DNA of 64,000 nucleotides from Eublepharis macularius (lineage: Eukaryota > Chordata > Lepidosauria > Squamata > Eublepharidae). The position numbers and the translations under genes are program-made. This document shows, piece after piece, positions 55,901 through 64,000 of this stretch. Positions within the stretch are counted from its first letter, which is position 1. Each line of letters opens with the position of its first letter. The stretch is taken from NCBI RefSeq assembly GCF_028583425.1, contig NC_072790.1:63140052-63204051 (forward strand), in the 5' to 3' direction. Below the pieces are notes generated by a model, which was not told the DNA's origin, did not search any database, and was given only the letters and a program-made list of their open reading frames with translations.

Positions 55901-57186
55901 GCCAGCTCCACCTCCCAGGTCTGGCCGCGGCACGTCAGGGGGACCCTCACCACCGGGTACGTCTCTGAGTGGCCGTGGAGGCAGGCGACCGCCGTCGAGC
56001 GCAGCACCGGCAGGTTTGGGGGCAGCAGGCAAGTACGTATCATAGAAACGGAACTGCCGCTATCCAGAAAGGCGGAGAGGCGACGGCCGGCCACCTCGAC
56101 CATCAGCAGCAGCGGGGGCGGTCGTGGGGGACGGGACATCGCCGGGTACGATCCTTCCCAGCCGGCGTCGCACTCCATCAGGGGGCAGTCCCGGATAAAA
56201 TGCCCCCTCTGGCCACACTTGAAGCAAGGCCCCTTCTCTTCGGGTTCCCGTCCCATGCGGGGCCCTACCTCCGGTCCCGGGGTCAGCGCTGGCCTGTTCC
56301 AGCCCCCTTCCCGGCCTATCCCGGGGGGAGGGGGTCGGGGCAGCCCACCCCTCGAGCCCGGCCCCTCTCGGTTCCCAGATCTGGCGCGTCCCGAGCGGGA
56401 GGTTTCTTGGGGCCGTGGTGAGGGTCCGCTGGCCCGTCCGTTCGATCCGGGGTCTCGGGCTGTCTCTCGCGGGTCTGCCGCTGCAGCGAAATTTTCGAGG
56501 AGGGCTGTGGCTTCCTTCAGGCTCCCCGGGCGGCTGCACGCCACCCAATGCCGTGCCTTTGGGGGGAGGATGTTGAGAAGCTGCTCCAGGATAACCTGGT
56601 CCACGATCCTCTTCTCCCCTTCCGTGCCCGGTCGCAGCCAGCGGTAGGCGGTGTCACGGAGGGCATTGACCAGGGCTCGGGGCCGTTCGACCTTCTTATA
56701 GGTGATGGCCCGGAATCGCTGCCTGTAGGAGTCCGGAGTCACCTCGTACCGGTCGAGAATGGCGGCTTTCAGGCACGCGTAGTCTGCACTCTCCTCCTTT
56801 GGCAGGGCCTTCAAAGCTGCCTGGGCTTCCCCCGTCAGGTAGGGTCCGATGATAAACGCCCATTGACCTCGGGGCCACTGGGCGGCCTCCGCCGTTCGCT
56901 TGAACGCCTCCAGATAGGCGTCGATCTCGTCGTTTTCACCCAGCTTGGTCAGCTGAAAGGGGGCCCCCCGCCCAAGTCCTGGGGCGGGTCCCACCGGTCC
57001 AGCCCCAAGGGCCTGGGCGAGGACGCAGAGGAGGGTGGCCTGCGCCTCTTGTTGCTGTGCGGTCAAGTCACGGAGGAGTCGCACTTGCTGCTCGGCCATC
57101 CACTGGCCCAGCTGGCCAAGGTCTGGCGCGGATGGGGCTGTGGGCTGGCCGGCCCCGCCCGTTGCTCCGGCGGCGGCCTGGTCCAT
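52522..57186 (-). CDS. gag-pol polyprotein of Gmr1-type Ty3/gypsy element
   Basis: One open frame of about 1,554 residues from the first ATG (57186), the same frame being open to the primer site. Counting from 57351, gag spans about 56-410 with a zinc knuckle CFKCGQRGHFIRDC (376-389). An aspartic protease FLDSGSSVSMI lies near 428. Next comes integrase: H2C2 finger about 616-656 (HDHSWAGHQGA, CRTCDVCQ), a D,D-35-E core (685, 744, 780) and a GPF motif near 921. Only then comes reverse transcriptase (LVPKPDGSVRFCVDYR near 1078, YIDD 1187-1190) followed by RNase H (TDASDAGLGAVLSQ, TDHAPLVWM). Integrase before reverse transcriptase is the Ty1/copia order, but the sequences are Ty3/gypsy. This is the hallmark of the Gmr1 group described in deuterostomes. 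The frame runs on into the 3' LTR. Confidence 0.93.
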   Translation of the reverse strand: MDQAAAGATGGAGQPTAPSAPDLGQLGQWMAEQQVRLLRDLTAQQQEAQATLLCVLAQALGAGPVGPAPGLGRGAPFQLTKLGENDEIDAYLEAFKRTAEAAQWPRGQWAFIIGPYLTGEAQAALKALPKEESADYACLKAAILDRYEVTPDSYRQRFRAITYKKVERPRALVNALRDTAYRWLRPGTEGEKRIVDQVILEQLLNILPPKARHWVACSRPGSLKEATALLENFAAAADPRETARDPGSNGRASGPSPRPQETSRSGRARSGNREGPGSRGGLPRPPPPGIGREGGWNRPALTPGPEVGPRMGREPEEKGPCFKCGQRGHFIRDCPLMECDAGWEGSYPAMSRPPRPPPLLLMVEVAGRRLSAFLDSGSSVSMIRTCLLPPNLPVLRSTAVACLHGHSETYPVVRVPLTCRGQTWEVELARVPALPYPILLGCDTPSFHLHLQAARGPEQALPLEATAGDDTTQPGQAPPPQDWATDPEFVAHQADDPSLGGLRDTVAVSEGVVRDARRAGRVPRIIQDGGVWFRVTTTRGSEVRQLLVPQRYRPTVLTHAHDHSWAGHQGASNTLARVLTRFFWPSVAQDVKDHCRTCDVCQRTSSRPPPRAPLSPLPVIHVPFERVAMDFVGPLPRTARGCRFLLVLVDYATRYPEAVPLRTMQAPGVARTLVRFFAQVGIPRELITDCDTPFTASVTRQLCRTMGVRQIFTSIYHPQTDGLVERFNQTLKQMLRRLAHDRPAQWDLFVDPLLFAVRESPQASTGYTPFELLYGRNPRGILGVMEGLRDTPSPRPGQPASEYVWDLRERLETARTLAGQNLERARVAQKTRYDRGTRLRTFQEGDRVLVSRRVFGPHHPGDPWQGPFVIKRTLGPQSYEVQCGPTPRQVKRLHVNDLKEWRDRPQRECQLADDPFDPPAGDLPWTDRRPEETTPRLDEALEPQQRQQLRDLLASQPGCFSTRPGRTGLIEHAIPTAPGQVARTTWRPLPRKQWEVVDQEVKEMLRLGVIQPSHSEWRSPIVLVPKPDGSVRFCVDYREVNKVAKFDAYPMPRADVLIDQLGAARYLSALDLTKGYWQVPMAPGDQEKTAFATPQGMFEFRVMPFGLHGAAATFQRLVDRALAQCQGFATAYIDDILVYSPDWTSHLRHLRQVLQALRGAGLRANPAKSRLGFQELKYLGFMVGRGQLRPLPDKVATLEACPPPRTKKQLRGFLGLVGYYSKFSAGYASRASPLTDCLRKDQPNQIQWTPKRQEAFADLKTALSGSPVLRNPDFDRPFVLQTDASDAGLGAVLSQEWDGQEHPVLFISRKLQPAERNYAVIEKEALAVKWAIGALQYYLVNNPFTLVTDHAPLVWMSRLKDHNARVLRWYLSLLPFSFSIRHRPGKLHANADFLSRMFTDEGQPDVLKRGGCVRDPARGPRTPQTPTPPRQPLPRPATYRGVEEGAGRGQPRRLRGAAGGGVRTRPRRRPPPPPPRRRPELRVGRRRPRGPGGAANGAALALPRHRPPPRCSRAPRSGRQRPPRRRGDSGGGLQAGAGKRPEAGCARPGRAGER
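52954..52965 (-). promoter_or_regulatory. polypurine tract of LTR element
   Basis: AAAAGGGGGGG immediately upstream of the 3' LTR on the minus strand, the expected plus-strand primer. Confidence 0.8.
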
Positions 57187-57353
57187 CGTCGGGCCGGGCT
57201 CTGGTGCTGGGGTGTAGCCGGGTGGCGGGGTGGAGGGACGAAAGGTCGCGGGGCGCAGGTAGGCTCGGGTTCCCGTCCAGCCGGGCGGGGTTGGGAGGTG
57301 CGGCCGCGGGCGCCTCACGGCAGGATCTGCGATGCCTGCATTCTCCACCACAA

Positions 57354-57917
57354 TGTCAGGTCCTGTGGCGCCCCCTGGCGGGATTGGTGGCGGCGCGGGG
57401 GGGGGCTCCTTCGGCGGGTCCGTCCTGCAAGCGTCGGGGCGCCAAGGCTAGGCCCAGGGCCGGAGGGTCCTTCCCAGGTGGTCTCAGAAATGGGCGGCCC
57501 TTGTCTGCTCTGGGGATCCAGGCAGCACGTGGCTCCACCCAGCCGACTGCGCCTTAGCGTCAGGGCAGCCGGCTTCCTTCTCCTCCTCGACCATCCTGAG
57601 GAGCCTTCCTAAATACCCTTTCCCCCTCTAGCTCCACCCCCTATCCCAAGCGCTCCCACCCAGGGCCATTCCTACCACCTGGGCCAGGTGTGGCCACGCC
57701 CGCCGGCCCCACCCGGCCCCAGCCCATTGGTGGGCTCCGTGAGGGTTTCCCGCCCCCTTCCCTCGGCTGCCCTCTCCCTCCCTGATGGACAGCTGGCGGG
57801 GCCTTTCCCGGCCCGGCATGGCCGGGCCCGCCTCTGTCCCGGCGTTCCGCTGGGCGCCGTCGGCTCCCTCCCTCTCCCCGCTCCATTGGGGTGGGAGCGT
57901 GCTCTGGCCGGCCGAGA
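57354..57917 (-). repeat. middle LTR copy, partial
   Basis: Matches the 3'-terminal half of the flanking LTRs, ending GGACCTGACA before a second primer-binding site. It separates the partial and full internal regions. Confidence 0.9.
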
Positions 57918-58981
57918 GTGCCTGTTCCAGCCCCCTTCCCGGCCTATCCCGGGGGGAGGGGGTCGGGGCAGCCCACCCCTCGAGCCCGGCCCCTCTCGGT
58001 TCCCAGATCTGGCGCGTCCCGAGCGGGAGGTTTCTTGGGGCCGTGGTGAGGGTCCGCTGGCCCGTCCGTTCGATCCGGGGTCTCGGGCTGTCTCTCGCGG
58101 GTCTGCCGCTGCAGCGAAATTTTCGAGGAGGGCTGTGGCTTCCTTCAGGCTCCCCGGGCGGCTGCACGCCACCCAATGCCGTGCCTTTGGGGGGAGGATG
58201 TTGAGAAGCTGCTCCAGGATAACCTGGTCCACGATCCTCTTCTCCCCTTCCGTGCCCGGTCGCAGCCAGCGGTAGGCGGTGTCACGGAGGGCATTGACCA
58301 GGGCTCGGGGCCGTTCGACCTTCTTATAGGTGATGGCCCGGAATCGCTGCCTGTAGGAGTCCGGAGTCACCTCGTACCGGTCGAGAATGGCGGCTTTCAG
58401 GCACGCGTAGTCTGCACTCTCCTCCTTTGGCAGGGCCTTCAAAGCTGCCTGGGCTTCCCCCGTCAGGTAGGGTCCGATGATAAACGCCCATTGACCTCGG
58501 GGCCACTGGGCGGCCTCCGCCGTTCGCTCGAACGCCTCCAGATAGGCGTCGATCTCGTCGTTTTCACCCAGCTTGGTCAGCTGAAAGGGGGCCCCCCGCC
58601 CAAGTCCTGGGGCGGGTCCCACCGGTCCAGCCCCAAGGGCCTGGGCGAGGACGCAGAGGAGGGTGGCCTGCGCCTCTTGTTGCTGTGCGGTCAAGTCACG
58701 GAGGAGTCGCACTTGCTGCTCGGCCATCCACTGGCCCAGCTGGCCAAGGTCTGGCGCGGATGGGGCTGTGGGCTGGCCGGCCCCGCCCGTTGCTCCGGCG
58801 GCGGCCTGGTCCATCGTCGGGCCGGGCTCTGGTGCTGGGGTGTAGCCGGGCGGCGGGGTGGAGGGACGAAAGGTCGCGGGGCGCAGGTAGGCTCGGGTTC
58901 CCGTCCAGCCGGGCGGGGTTGGGAGGTGCGGCCGCGGGCGCCTCACGGCAGGATCTGCGATGCCTGCATTCTCCACCACAA
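57918..58981 (-). mobile_element. second, partial internal (gag) region
   Basis: Nearly identical to 56291-57353, covering the primer site and the N-terminal two thirds of gag. The unit is incomplete (lacks pol). Confidence 0.9.
58961..58978 (-). promoter_or_regulatory. primer-binding site, tRNA-Ala type
   Basis: TGGTGGAGAATGCAGGCA begins three bases after the 5' LTR. It matches the complement of the 3' end of vertebrate tRNA-Ala (…GCATTCTCCA plus CCA) as I know it. A second copy lies at 57333-57350. Confidence 0.75.
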
Positions 58982-59935
58982 TGTCAGGTCCTGTGGCGCC
59001 CCCTGGCGGGATTGGTGGCGGCGCGGGGGGGGGGCTCCTTCGGCGGGTCCGTCCTGCAAGCGTCGGGGCGCCAAGGCTAGGCCCAGGGCCGGAGGGTCCT
59101 TCCCAGGTGGTCTCAGAAATGGGCGGCCCTTGTCTGCTCTGGGGATCCAGGCAGCACGTGGCTCCACCCAGCCGACTGCGCCTTAGCGTCAGGGCAGCCG
59201 GCTTCCTTCTCCTCCTCGACCATCCTGAGGAGCCTTCCTAAATACCCTTTCCCCCTCTAGCTCCACCCCCTATCCCAAGCGCTCCCACCCAGGGCCATTC
59301 CTACCACCTGGGCCAGGTGTGGCCACGCCCGCCGGCCCCACCTGGCCCCAGCCCATTGGTGGGCTCCGTGAGGGTTTCCCGCCCCCTTCCCTCGGCTGCC
59401 CTCTCCCTCCCTGATGGACAGCTGGCGGGGCCTTTCCCGGCCCGGCATGGCCGGGCCCGCCTCTGTCCCGGCGTTCCGCTGGGCGCCGTCGGCTCCCTCC
59501 CTCTCCCCGCTCCATTGGGGTGGGAGCGTGCTCTGGCCGGCCGAGAGCGCCTGCGTCAGCGCTCGCCTGCTCGGCCCGGCCGGGCGCAACCCGCCTCCGG
59601 CCTTTTCCGCGCGCCGGCTTGCAGGCCGCCGCCAGAGTCGCCGCGGCGCCGCGGGGGCCGTTGGCGGCCGGACCGAGGGGCCCGCGAGCAGCGCGGCGGC
59701 GGGCGGTGCCTCGGGAGGGTGAGGGCCGCTCCGTTCGCCGGCGGCGCGGCGGCGGTCGGCGCCTCGGGCGAGTGCGAACCCCACCACCCCACCACCCGCC
59801 TCCCCCTGGAGTCTCCTCGGCTGCCCCCTCCCCGCGCCCTCCTCGACCCCCCGGTAGGTGGCCGGGCGTGGAAGTGGCTGCCGCGGGGGGGTGGGGGTCT
59901 GCGGAGTCCGAGGCCCCCGAGCCGGGTCTCGGACA
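58982..59935 (-). repeat. 5' LTR
   Basis: About 0.95 kb, bounded TGTCCGAGAC and CCTGACA on the minus strand. It is highly similar to 51950-52951 apart from one shorter GC-rich stretch. Confidence 0.92.
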
Positions 59936-60945
59936 ACCTGTGACCACATATTTGGGAGAAATGCGAATGAAATGCGTCTGTTTAATGAGGTAATGTGACC
60001 GGCACTCGGGATTGCGTGGGGAATGTGGGGAACATGCGACTTAGAATGAGTAATGTGGATTTGACCGAAGTCTGTTCCACTGAAGAACTGCATTGTCAGG
60101 AAGTTCTCCCTAATGTTTAGCCAAAACTCTTTTGATTTAATGTCAGCCCATTGGTTCTTGTTTGACCTTCTGGGGCAACGGAACACAACTCCACACCGTT
60201 CTCTATATAACAGCCCAAGTACTTGAAGATGGTTATCATATCACCTCTCAGATGTCTCCTCTCCAGACTAAACATACTGAGCTCTTTCAACCTTTCCTCA
60301 TAGGACTTGGTCTCAACCCTCCACCATCTTCGTTGCCTTCCTCTGGACATGTTCTAGCCTGTCTATATCCTTCTTAAATTGTGGTGCCCAAAACTGAACA
60401 CAATACTCTAGGTGAGGTCTAACCAGAGCAGAGTAGAGCGATACCATCACTTCTTGTAGTCTGGACACTATGCTTCTGTTGCTACAGCCCAAAATCTTAT
60501 TTGCCTTTTTAGGTACCAAATCACACTGCTCACTCGTGTTCAGTGTATGGTCTACTAAGATCCTTAGATCCTTCTCGCACAGACTACTGCCAAGACAAGT
60601 CTCCTCCATCCTATAATTATACATTTGATTTTTCCTACCTAAATGCAGAACGTTACATTTATCTCTGTTGAAATTCATTTTATTTGTTTTAGCCCAGTTT
60701 TCCAGCCTTTCAAGATCATCCTGTATTCATACTTGTCTTCTACCATATTTGCTACCTCTTCCAATTTAGTATCATCTGCAAATTTAATAAGCATTCCCTC
60801 TATTCTTTCATCCAAATCATTTATAAAAATGTTGAACAGAACACTTCCCAGGACTGATCCCTGAGCACTCCACTTGTCACTCTTCTCCAAGAGGATGAGG
60901 AACAATGAACAAGCACTCTTTGGGTGCAATCGGTCAACCTGACCT

Positions 60946-61339
60946 ACAAGTAAAAGAGAAAATTACAGTCTGACTCAGTTTAGAGAGTTTCATGGGAATC
61001 AAAGCAGGTTTGGGTCTGGTCAAACGGAATGATGTGAACTACAACTATGCCATGCTGAATTCCATGATGGAAGAAAGTAAAGTTTTAAATGCAATTAAAT
61101 AGATAGATAAATGCTAGTGCCTGTGACATCAATAGAACTAAATAATTCCTTTCCTTCTCCTTCCCTGGAGAAACTTTAAAAAAATGATTATTAAAGACTT
61201 TTTTGCAAAATGAAGGATCTACATGGATGAACATTTGTCCCCCAGTGTAATCAACAGGGCGATCAATGGTCCTTGCTTGCTATGTGCTATTTCATTTCAA
61301 GTTTATTTTTATTATTTTTAAAAACAATCTCCTTTTAAA
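60946..61339. other. no gene recognised
   Basis: No supported feature. Confidence 0.6.
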
Positions 61340-61650
61340 CACTATCCTTTTCTAAACAAGGATCCCACTCTCTTGCATACCAGAGTGGAAAAAGAGCTCT
61401 GGAGATGTTATGCCTGTAAACAGCCAAAGAGTTTATTATTTGTTTACAATCATTGGTGTTGCTGAAATTCATGGAGAGGGGATGTATACCAACGCCCCCC
61501 TGACTGGCTAACAGGAACCAATGAGAGATGATCACAAGGCCTCCGCGTGGCCAAGGTTGTGAGCCAGCACTTATGTAGGTCATGGCAATGCCTTGTCTAT
61601 CGTAGGTCAATAGAGATCAAGTGAATTTTTACCTACACCACAACCAGTTC
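61340..61650 (-). mobile_element. possible LTR fragment (minus, fossil)
   Basis: On the minus strand, CTCATTGGTTCC (CCAAT-like) is followed by AATAATAAACTCTTTGGC (polyadenylation-like), the order expected for an LTR. No duplication or internal region was found, and the boundaries are rough. Confidence 0.25.
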
Positions 61651-62294
61651 TTTGCAAGTACTGGTCAACTATGGAAAACTCTTCACAGTGGTGCACACTG
61701 AAATTATTTTCCAGTAGACATGTGCCTGAACATAAATAAATTGCCCAGAGTGTTGACCTCAACTGGCACTTCCACAAAAACCTGTGGGCTGGAGAATCCT
61801 TTCACATCTACAGTCATGTGTTCCTGGAGTAAGGATGATCTCGCTTGGCAGAGAGATGTCAGTTTGGCTGCAGAATTCATCACACACTCATGTCCATGGG
61901 GAGAATATAACACCCTCCTGCTATTATAACCTGCTACATTTTTTCCCTGGCAGGGCTGCTGCACACTTAAGAGTTCTGCAGCTACATGGAAGGCAGAAAT
62001 GCAACAGGTACAGCTCTTCCTAACAAAGAAATGGGAAAGGTTCACCTGCTGACCATCTGCAAAGAAATACTGTCAAAAAAACAAATGGTCATTGTATTAT
62101 AACAGAGAAAGAGTCTCTAGGGTGGACAAATGCGCAGATAAAATTCTGGGGATAAAATCATTCCTGAGGATCCTTTTAGTGACAGAAACTCCTATATTGA
62201 TGGTTGTTGCGGAACTCCTATATTGAGTTCTTACAGCCAATAGATGGCAAGGTTATATTATGGTAAGGCACTTGGCATTTAAAAATTATGCAGG
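61651..62294. other. no gene recognised
   Basis: A 113-codon minus-strand frame (61704-62045) has no known domain and is not called. Confidence 0.55.
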
Positions 62295-62420
62295 GCAGAT
62301 ATCTGAAGAAGGGAGCTTTGACTCTGGAAAGCTTACACCCTAAAAATCTCGTTGGTTTCTAAGGTGCCACTGGACTCAAATCCTGCTGTTCTACTGCAGA
62401 ACAACACACCTATCTACCTT
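62295..62420 (+). mobile_element. Penelope-like element 3' end, single arm with tail
   Basis: ATATCTGAAGAAGGGAGC ... CTCTGGAAAGCTTACACCC, then TTTCTAAGGTGCCACTGGACTC and a tail CTACTGCAGAACAACACACC. It has the hammerhead-box layout CTGAAGA...GAAA with an imperfect stem II. Confidence 0.5.
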
Positions 62421-62786
62421 AAAGGAAACTACCAGTTAGTCAAACACCTATATAGAGTTTAGGGGATCGTAGCCAGAAAAACTGTAAAAAAAAAATTATT
62501 TATTTATTTAGGAAAACAAAAACAAAATGAATTTAAAGATATGAGAAGAGTGTGAGGAAGCCATCTTTCAATCCTATTAGGGTGTTTATAGATATCAGGC
62601 ACATACTTGACTCAATAGTCCCCCTCAGTAAACTGACAGATTTCATTCCCATGGAGATGCTTCCTGAGAACAGATGAAGGAGTAGCCCTTTTGTGCTATA
62701 ACGTTTCCTGGTGAGTGAAAAGCAGAAATGCTGTATTTAGTGACTCCCCTTCATCTTTCACTCTAGTATTAAAGGAGACAGGCCTA

Positions 62787-62874
62787 CAGTGCAATCCTAA
62801 GAAGAGTTACTCCAGTCTAAGCCCATTGATTTCAATGGGCTTAGACTTGGGTAACTCTTCTTAGGATTGCACTG
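62787..62874. mobile_element. palindromic MITE, copy 6 (best preserved)
   Basis: CAGTGCAATCCTAAGAAGAG ... CTCTTCTTAGGATTGCACTG, an 88-bp near-perfect palindrome. Flanks CTA and TTA fit a degenerate 3-bp TWA duplication. Confidence 0.85.
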
Positions 62875-62985
62875 TTAGGGTGGTAATGGTCAGCTATAAG
62901 AGGCTTCAGCTGGAGTAAGGCCTATTCCAATGAGATGTGCTTTCTCAGCTGAGCTCTCTAGGTAGTGCCCAGGGACTTTGTCATT

Positions 62986-63246
62986 ATGGCAGGGCCTGAA
63001 AGAGTTTTGCAAAAAGTCTTGAAACTGAAAGAACGACTCAGCCATACTCAAGATCCTTCAAAGGTATTTGGCTTTTCTGCTTTAGTGTCTAACTATATGA
63101 CCAAGAGATGTCTTAGGGGAGAAGAATATTTATTGAAAAGGTTATCTGCTCTGTTGTGTTCAGGTGTTACATATAGCAATCTTGCTTGGAAGAACTGGTG
63201 CCTTGTAGCAAATGCTATCTTGCTATATAGTCATAAATTTTTATGA
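62986..63246 (+). pseudogene. elongin A-like N-terminal fragment
   Basis: From ATG 62986 the frame reads MAGPERVLQKVLKLKERL then SHTQDPSK. Against the human elongin A start as I recall it ([20 protein letters not shown] then PDPKK), about half the residues agree, including the LQ.V.KL..RL and DP.K pattern. AAG|GTATTT follows, resembling a splice donor. About 60 bp later the frame continues EEYLLKRLSAL, like the next elongin A segment (LLKYLKKLSTL), and the resemblance then fades. Elongin A is the RNA polymerase II elongation factor with a TFIIS N-terminal domain. The loss of similarity and absence of a CpG promoter favour a decayed fragment. A genuine first exon with a short intron is possible. 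Recognition is from memory, so confidence is modest. Confidence 0.4.
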
Positions 63247-64000
63247 CATGTTTATTTAAATATTCCTGTACTGAAAACTTTAATTTTTTTACCAAAAATA
63301 TTTAATTGGCTAGGTATAAAAGGAGATTGAGGTTTTTTTTCAACCTTTTAAAAATTATCCTCTTCCTGTCTTTTCTTTGAATCCTTTTTTTGATCCACCT
63401 TGGTTTGTGGTTGCTTAGAGTCCCATTTGTACTCTGCCTCAGACTTGACATCTTTTTTCAATGCCAAGGCTTAGCTTTCATGAAATAAACATAGATAGAA
63501 ATGCCTCTGAGTACATGTAGAATCTTTCCTCATCTTAGAAAATGAGTAAGGGTCCTTGAGAGGCATTATGGTAATAGAAGCAGAATGCTGCCATTGACAG
63601 TGGAAACTGAATTTCAAGTTTCTTGCTCAACCCTTACTTTAGGAAGTCTTGGGTGAAACATTTTCCTGTCAGTCTAACCCTCCTTCCAGTGTTGTTGTGA
63701 GGAAATCACTGTGAGTTGTTTTGAGAAAAGGTGGTATACATATCTAACAAATGATGCAGAAAATGTCCAGTACTTTGGCCTGCAATGTCTTTATTTCTGT
63801 TTTCTTGGGGAAGTATAGGAGGAAAGAAACTATAATTTAATCCCAACAAATTGTTAAGGGGATCAAACTGAAATTCCTTCTAGAACATCCTCCCCTTTTT
63901 GTTCCCAATGTCATGCTGTAGTCTAATACTAAATATACTGACTTTACCAAAGATGTAGAAATGGTTTCATTAGGGTTAACAGTGGGCATAGACGAAGTGC
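63247..64000. other. no gene; SINE-tail scrap near 63670-63745
   Basis: CAGTCTAACCCTCC, TTGTTGTGAGGA and AAAAGGTGGTATAC resemble the body and tail of the SINE at 12157. Otherwise A/T-rich with no supported feature. Confidence 0.5.

Larger units (their letters stand above)
51950..59935 (-). mobile_element. Ty3/gypsy LTR retrotransposon, Gmr1-type, with partial second unit (fossil)
   Basis: Parts in transcription order (right to left): 5' LTR 59935-58982, primer site 58978-58961, partial gag region 58981-57918, partial LTR 57917-57354, full internal region 57353-52952, polypurine tract 52965-52954, 3' LTR 52951-51950. LTRs start TGTCCGAGACCC and end GGACCTGACA (minus strand). ACCTG duplications flank the whole. 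Three LTR copies with one complete and one partial internal region look like two tandem units sharing a middle LTR, one incomplete. The complete unit's coding frame looks whole. The outer LTRs differ by roughly 1% by eye outside one GC-rich length difference, suggesting an age of only a few million years. Confidence 0.92.
51199..60065 (-). mobile_element. 875-bp TIR element, copy 2, split by an LTR element
   Basis: The left part (51199-51949) and right part (59941-60065) together give about 876 bp collinear with the reverse complement of 8507-9381. Ends GTCGAATCCACATT and AATGTGGATTTGAC are inverted. Flanks GGAAG (51194-51198) and CGAAG (60066-60070) fit a 5-bp duplication with one mismatch. 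It sits inside the CR1 at a point where CR1 reads CAAGGAAG|TCTGTTCCACTG. Confidence 0.85.
50261..60945 (-). mobile_element. CR1 LINE, 5'-truncated, expanded by nested insertions
   Basis: The CR1 itself is 50261-50580, 51142-51198 and 60066-60945. Its 3' end (left) shows AATCATAGAATCATAGG, the inverted CR1 terminal repeat. The minus-strand coding part at 60929-60313 carries reverse-transcriptase pieces [13 protein letters not shown] and FADDTKL, and further down LYSALVRPHLEYCVQFWAP. This is the C-terminal end of CR1 ORF2. The frame changes between the two coding blocks (60929-60675 and 60678-60313), so it is inactive. The 5' end is truncated near 60945. Everything from 50581 to 51141 and from 51199 to 60065 was inserted later. 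Confidence 0.9.

Noticed and set aside
56548-57612. 354-codon plus-strand open frame
   Set aside because: It is antisense to the gag region of the LTR element and arises from high GC content; the same shadow recurs at 58176-59186.
1-64000. CRISPR arrays, prokaryotic operons or a phage-like region
   Set aside because: No regularly spaced repeats; gene structure, splicing and repeats are vertebrate.

Overview
The window is vertebrate nuclear DNA, most likely from a squamate reptile (lizard or gecko). The evidence is one spliced vertebrate gene in a repeat-rich setting of CR1 LINEs, tRNA- and 5S-derived SINEs, Penelope-like elements, hAT-type and palindromic MITEs, and both Ty3/gypsy and Ty1/copia fossils. 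The species call is inference from this repeat mix. No bacterial, CRISPR, rRNA or true tRNA gene was seen.

Host genes. KLHL31 (kelch-like 31) lies on the minus strand as two coding exons, 47152-45981 and 35927-35195, joined by canonical splice sites across a 10,053-bp intron. Together they encode 634 residues, the length I know for KLHL31. A possible non-coding first exon and promoter lies near 48.7-48.95 kb. At the right edge, 62986-63246 (+) resembles the N-terminus of elongin A and is probably a decayed fragment. GCLC and LRRC1, the usual amniote neighbours of KLHL31, are not visible here.

Layout. 0-12 kb is intergenic, with LINE 3' ends, SINEs, a large head-to-head Penelope-like palindrome (4497-5890), an 875-bp inverted-repeat DNA element (8507-9381), a hAT MITE and a possible LTR. 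12-31 kb holds SINEs, LINE ends, a solo LTR (16237-17449), three more head-to-head Penelope-like insertions (21.6, 23.3 and 23.7 kb) and a Ty1/copia fossil (25.3-27.0 kb). 31-48 kb is the KLHL31 locus, whose intron carries MITEs and SINEs. 50.26-60.94 kb is a nested stack. A minus-strand CR1 was entered by a hAT-like element (50581-51141) and by a second copy of the 875-bp element (51199-60065). That second copy was in turn split by a young Ty3/gypsy element (51950-59935). The LTR element has integrase upstream of reverse transcriptase, the Gmr1-type order, with three LTR copies, a tRNA-Ala-type primer site and a 5-bp target duplication. 60.9-64 kb holds LINE/LTR debris, a palindromic MITE and the elongin-like fragment.

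The most notable points are the Gmr1-type element and its nested context, and the shared architecture of four head-to-head Penelope-like insertions. Each of those has a 10-16 bp target duplication and a one-sided 31-40 bp tail, and several carry hammerhead-ribozyme-like cores.
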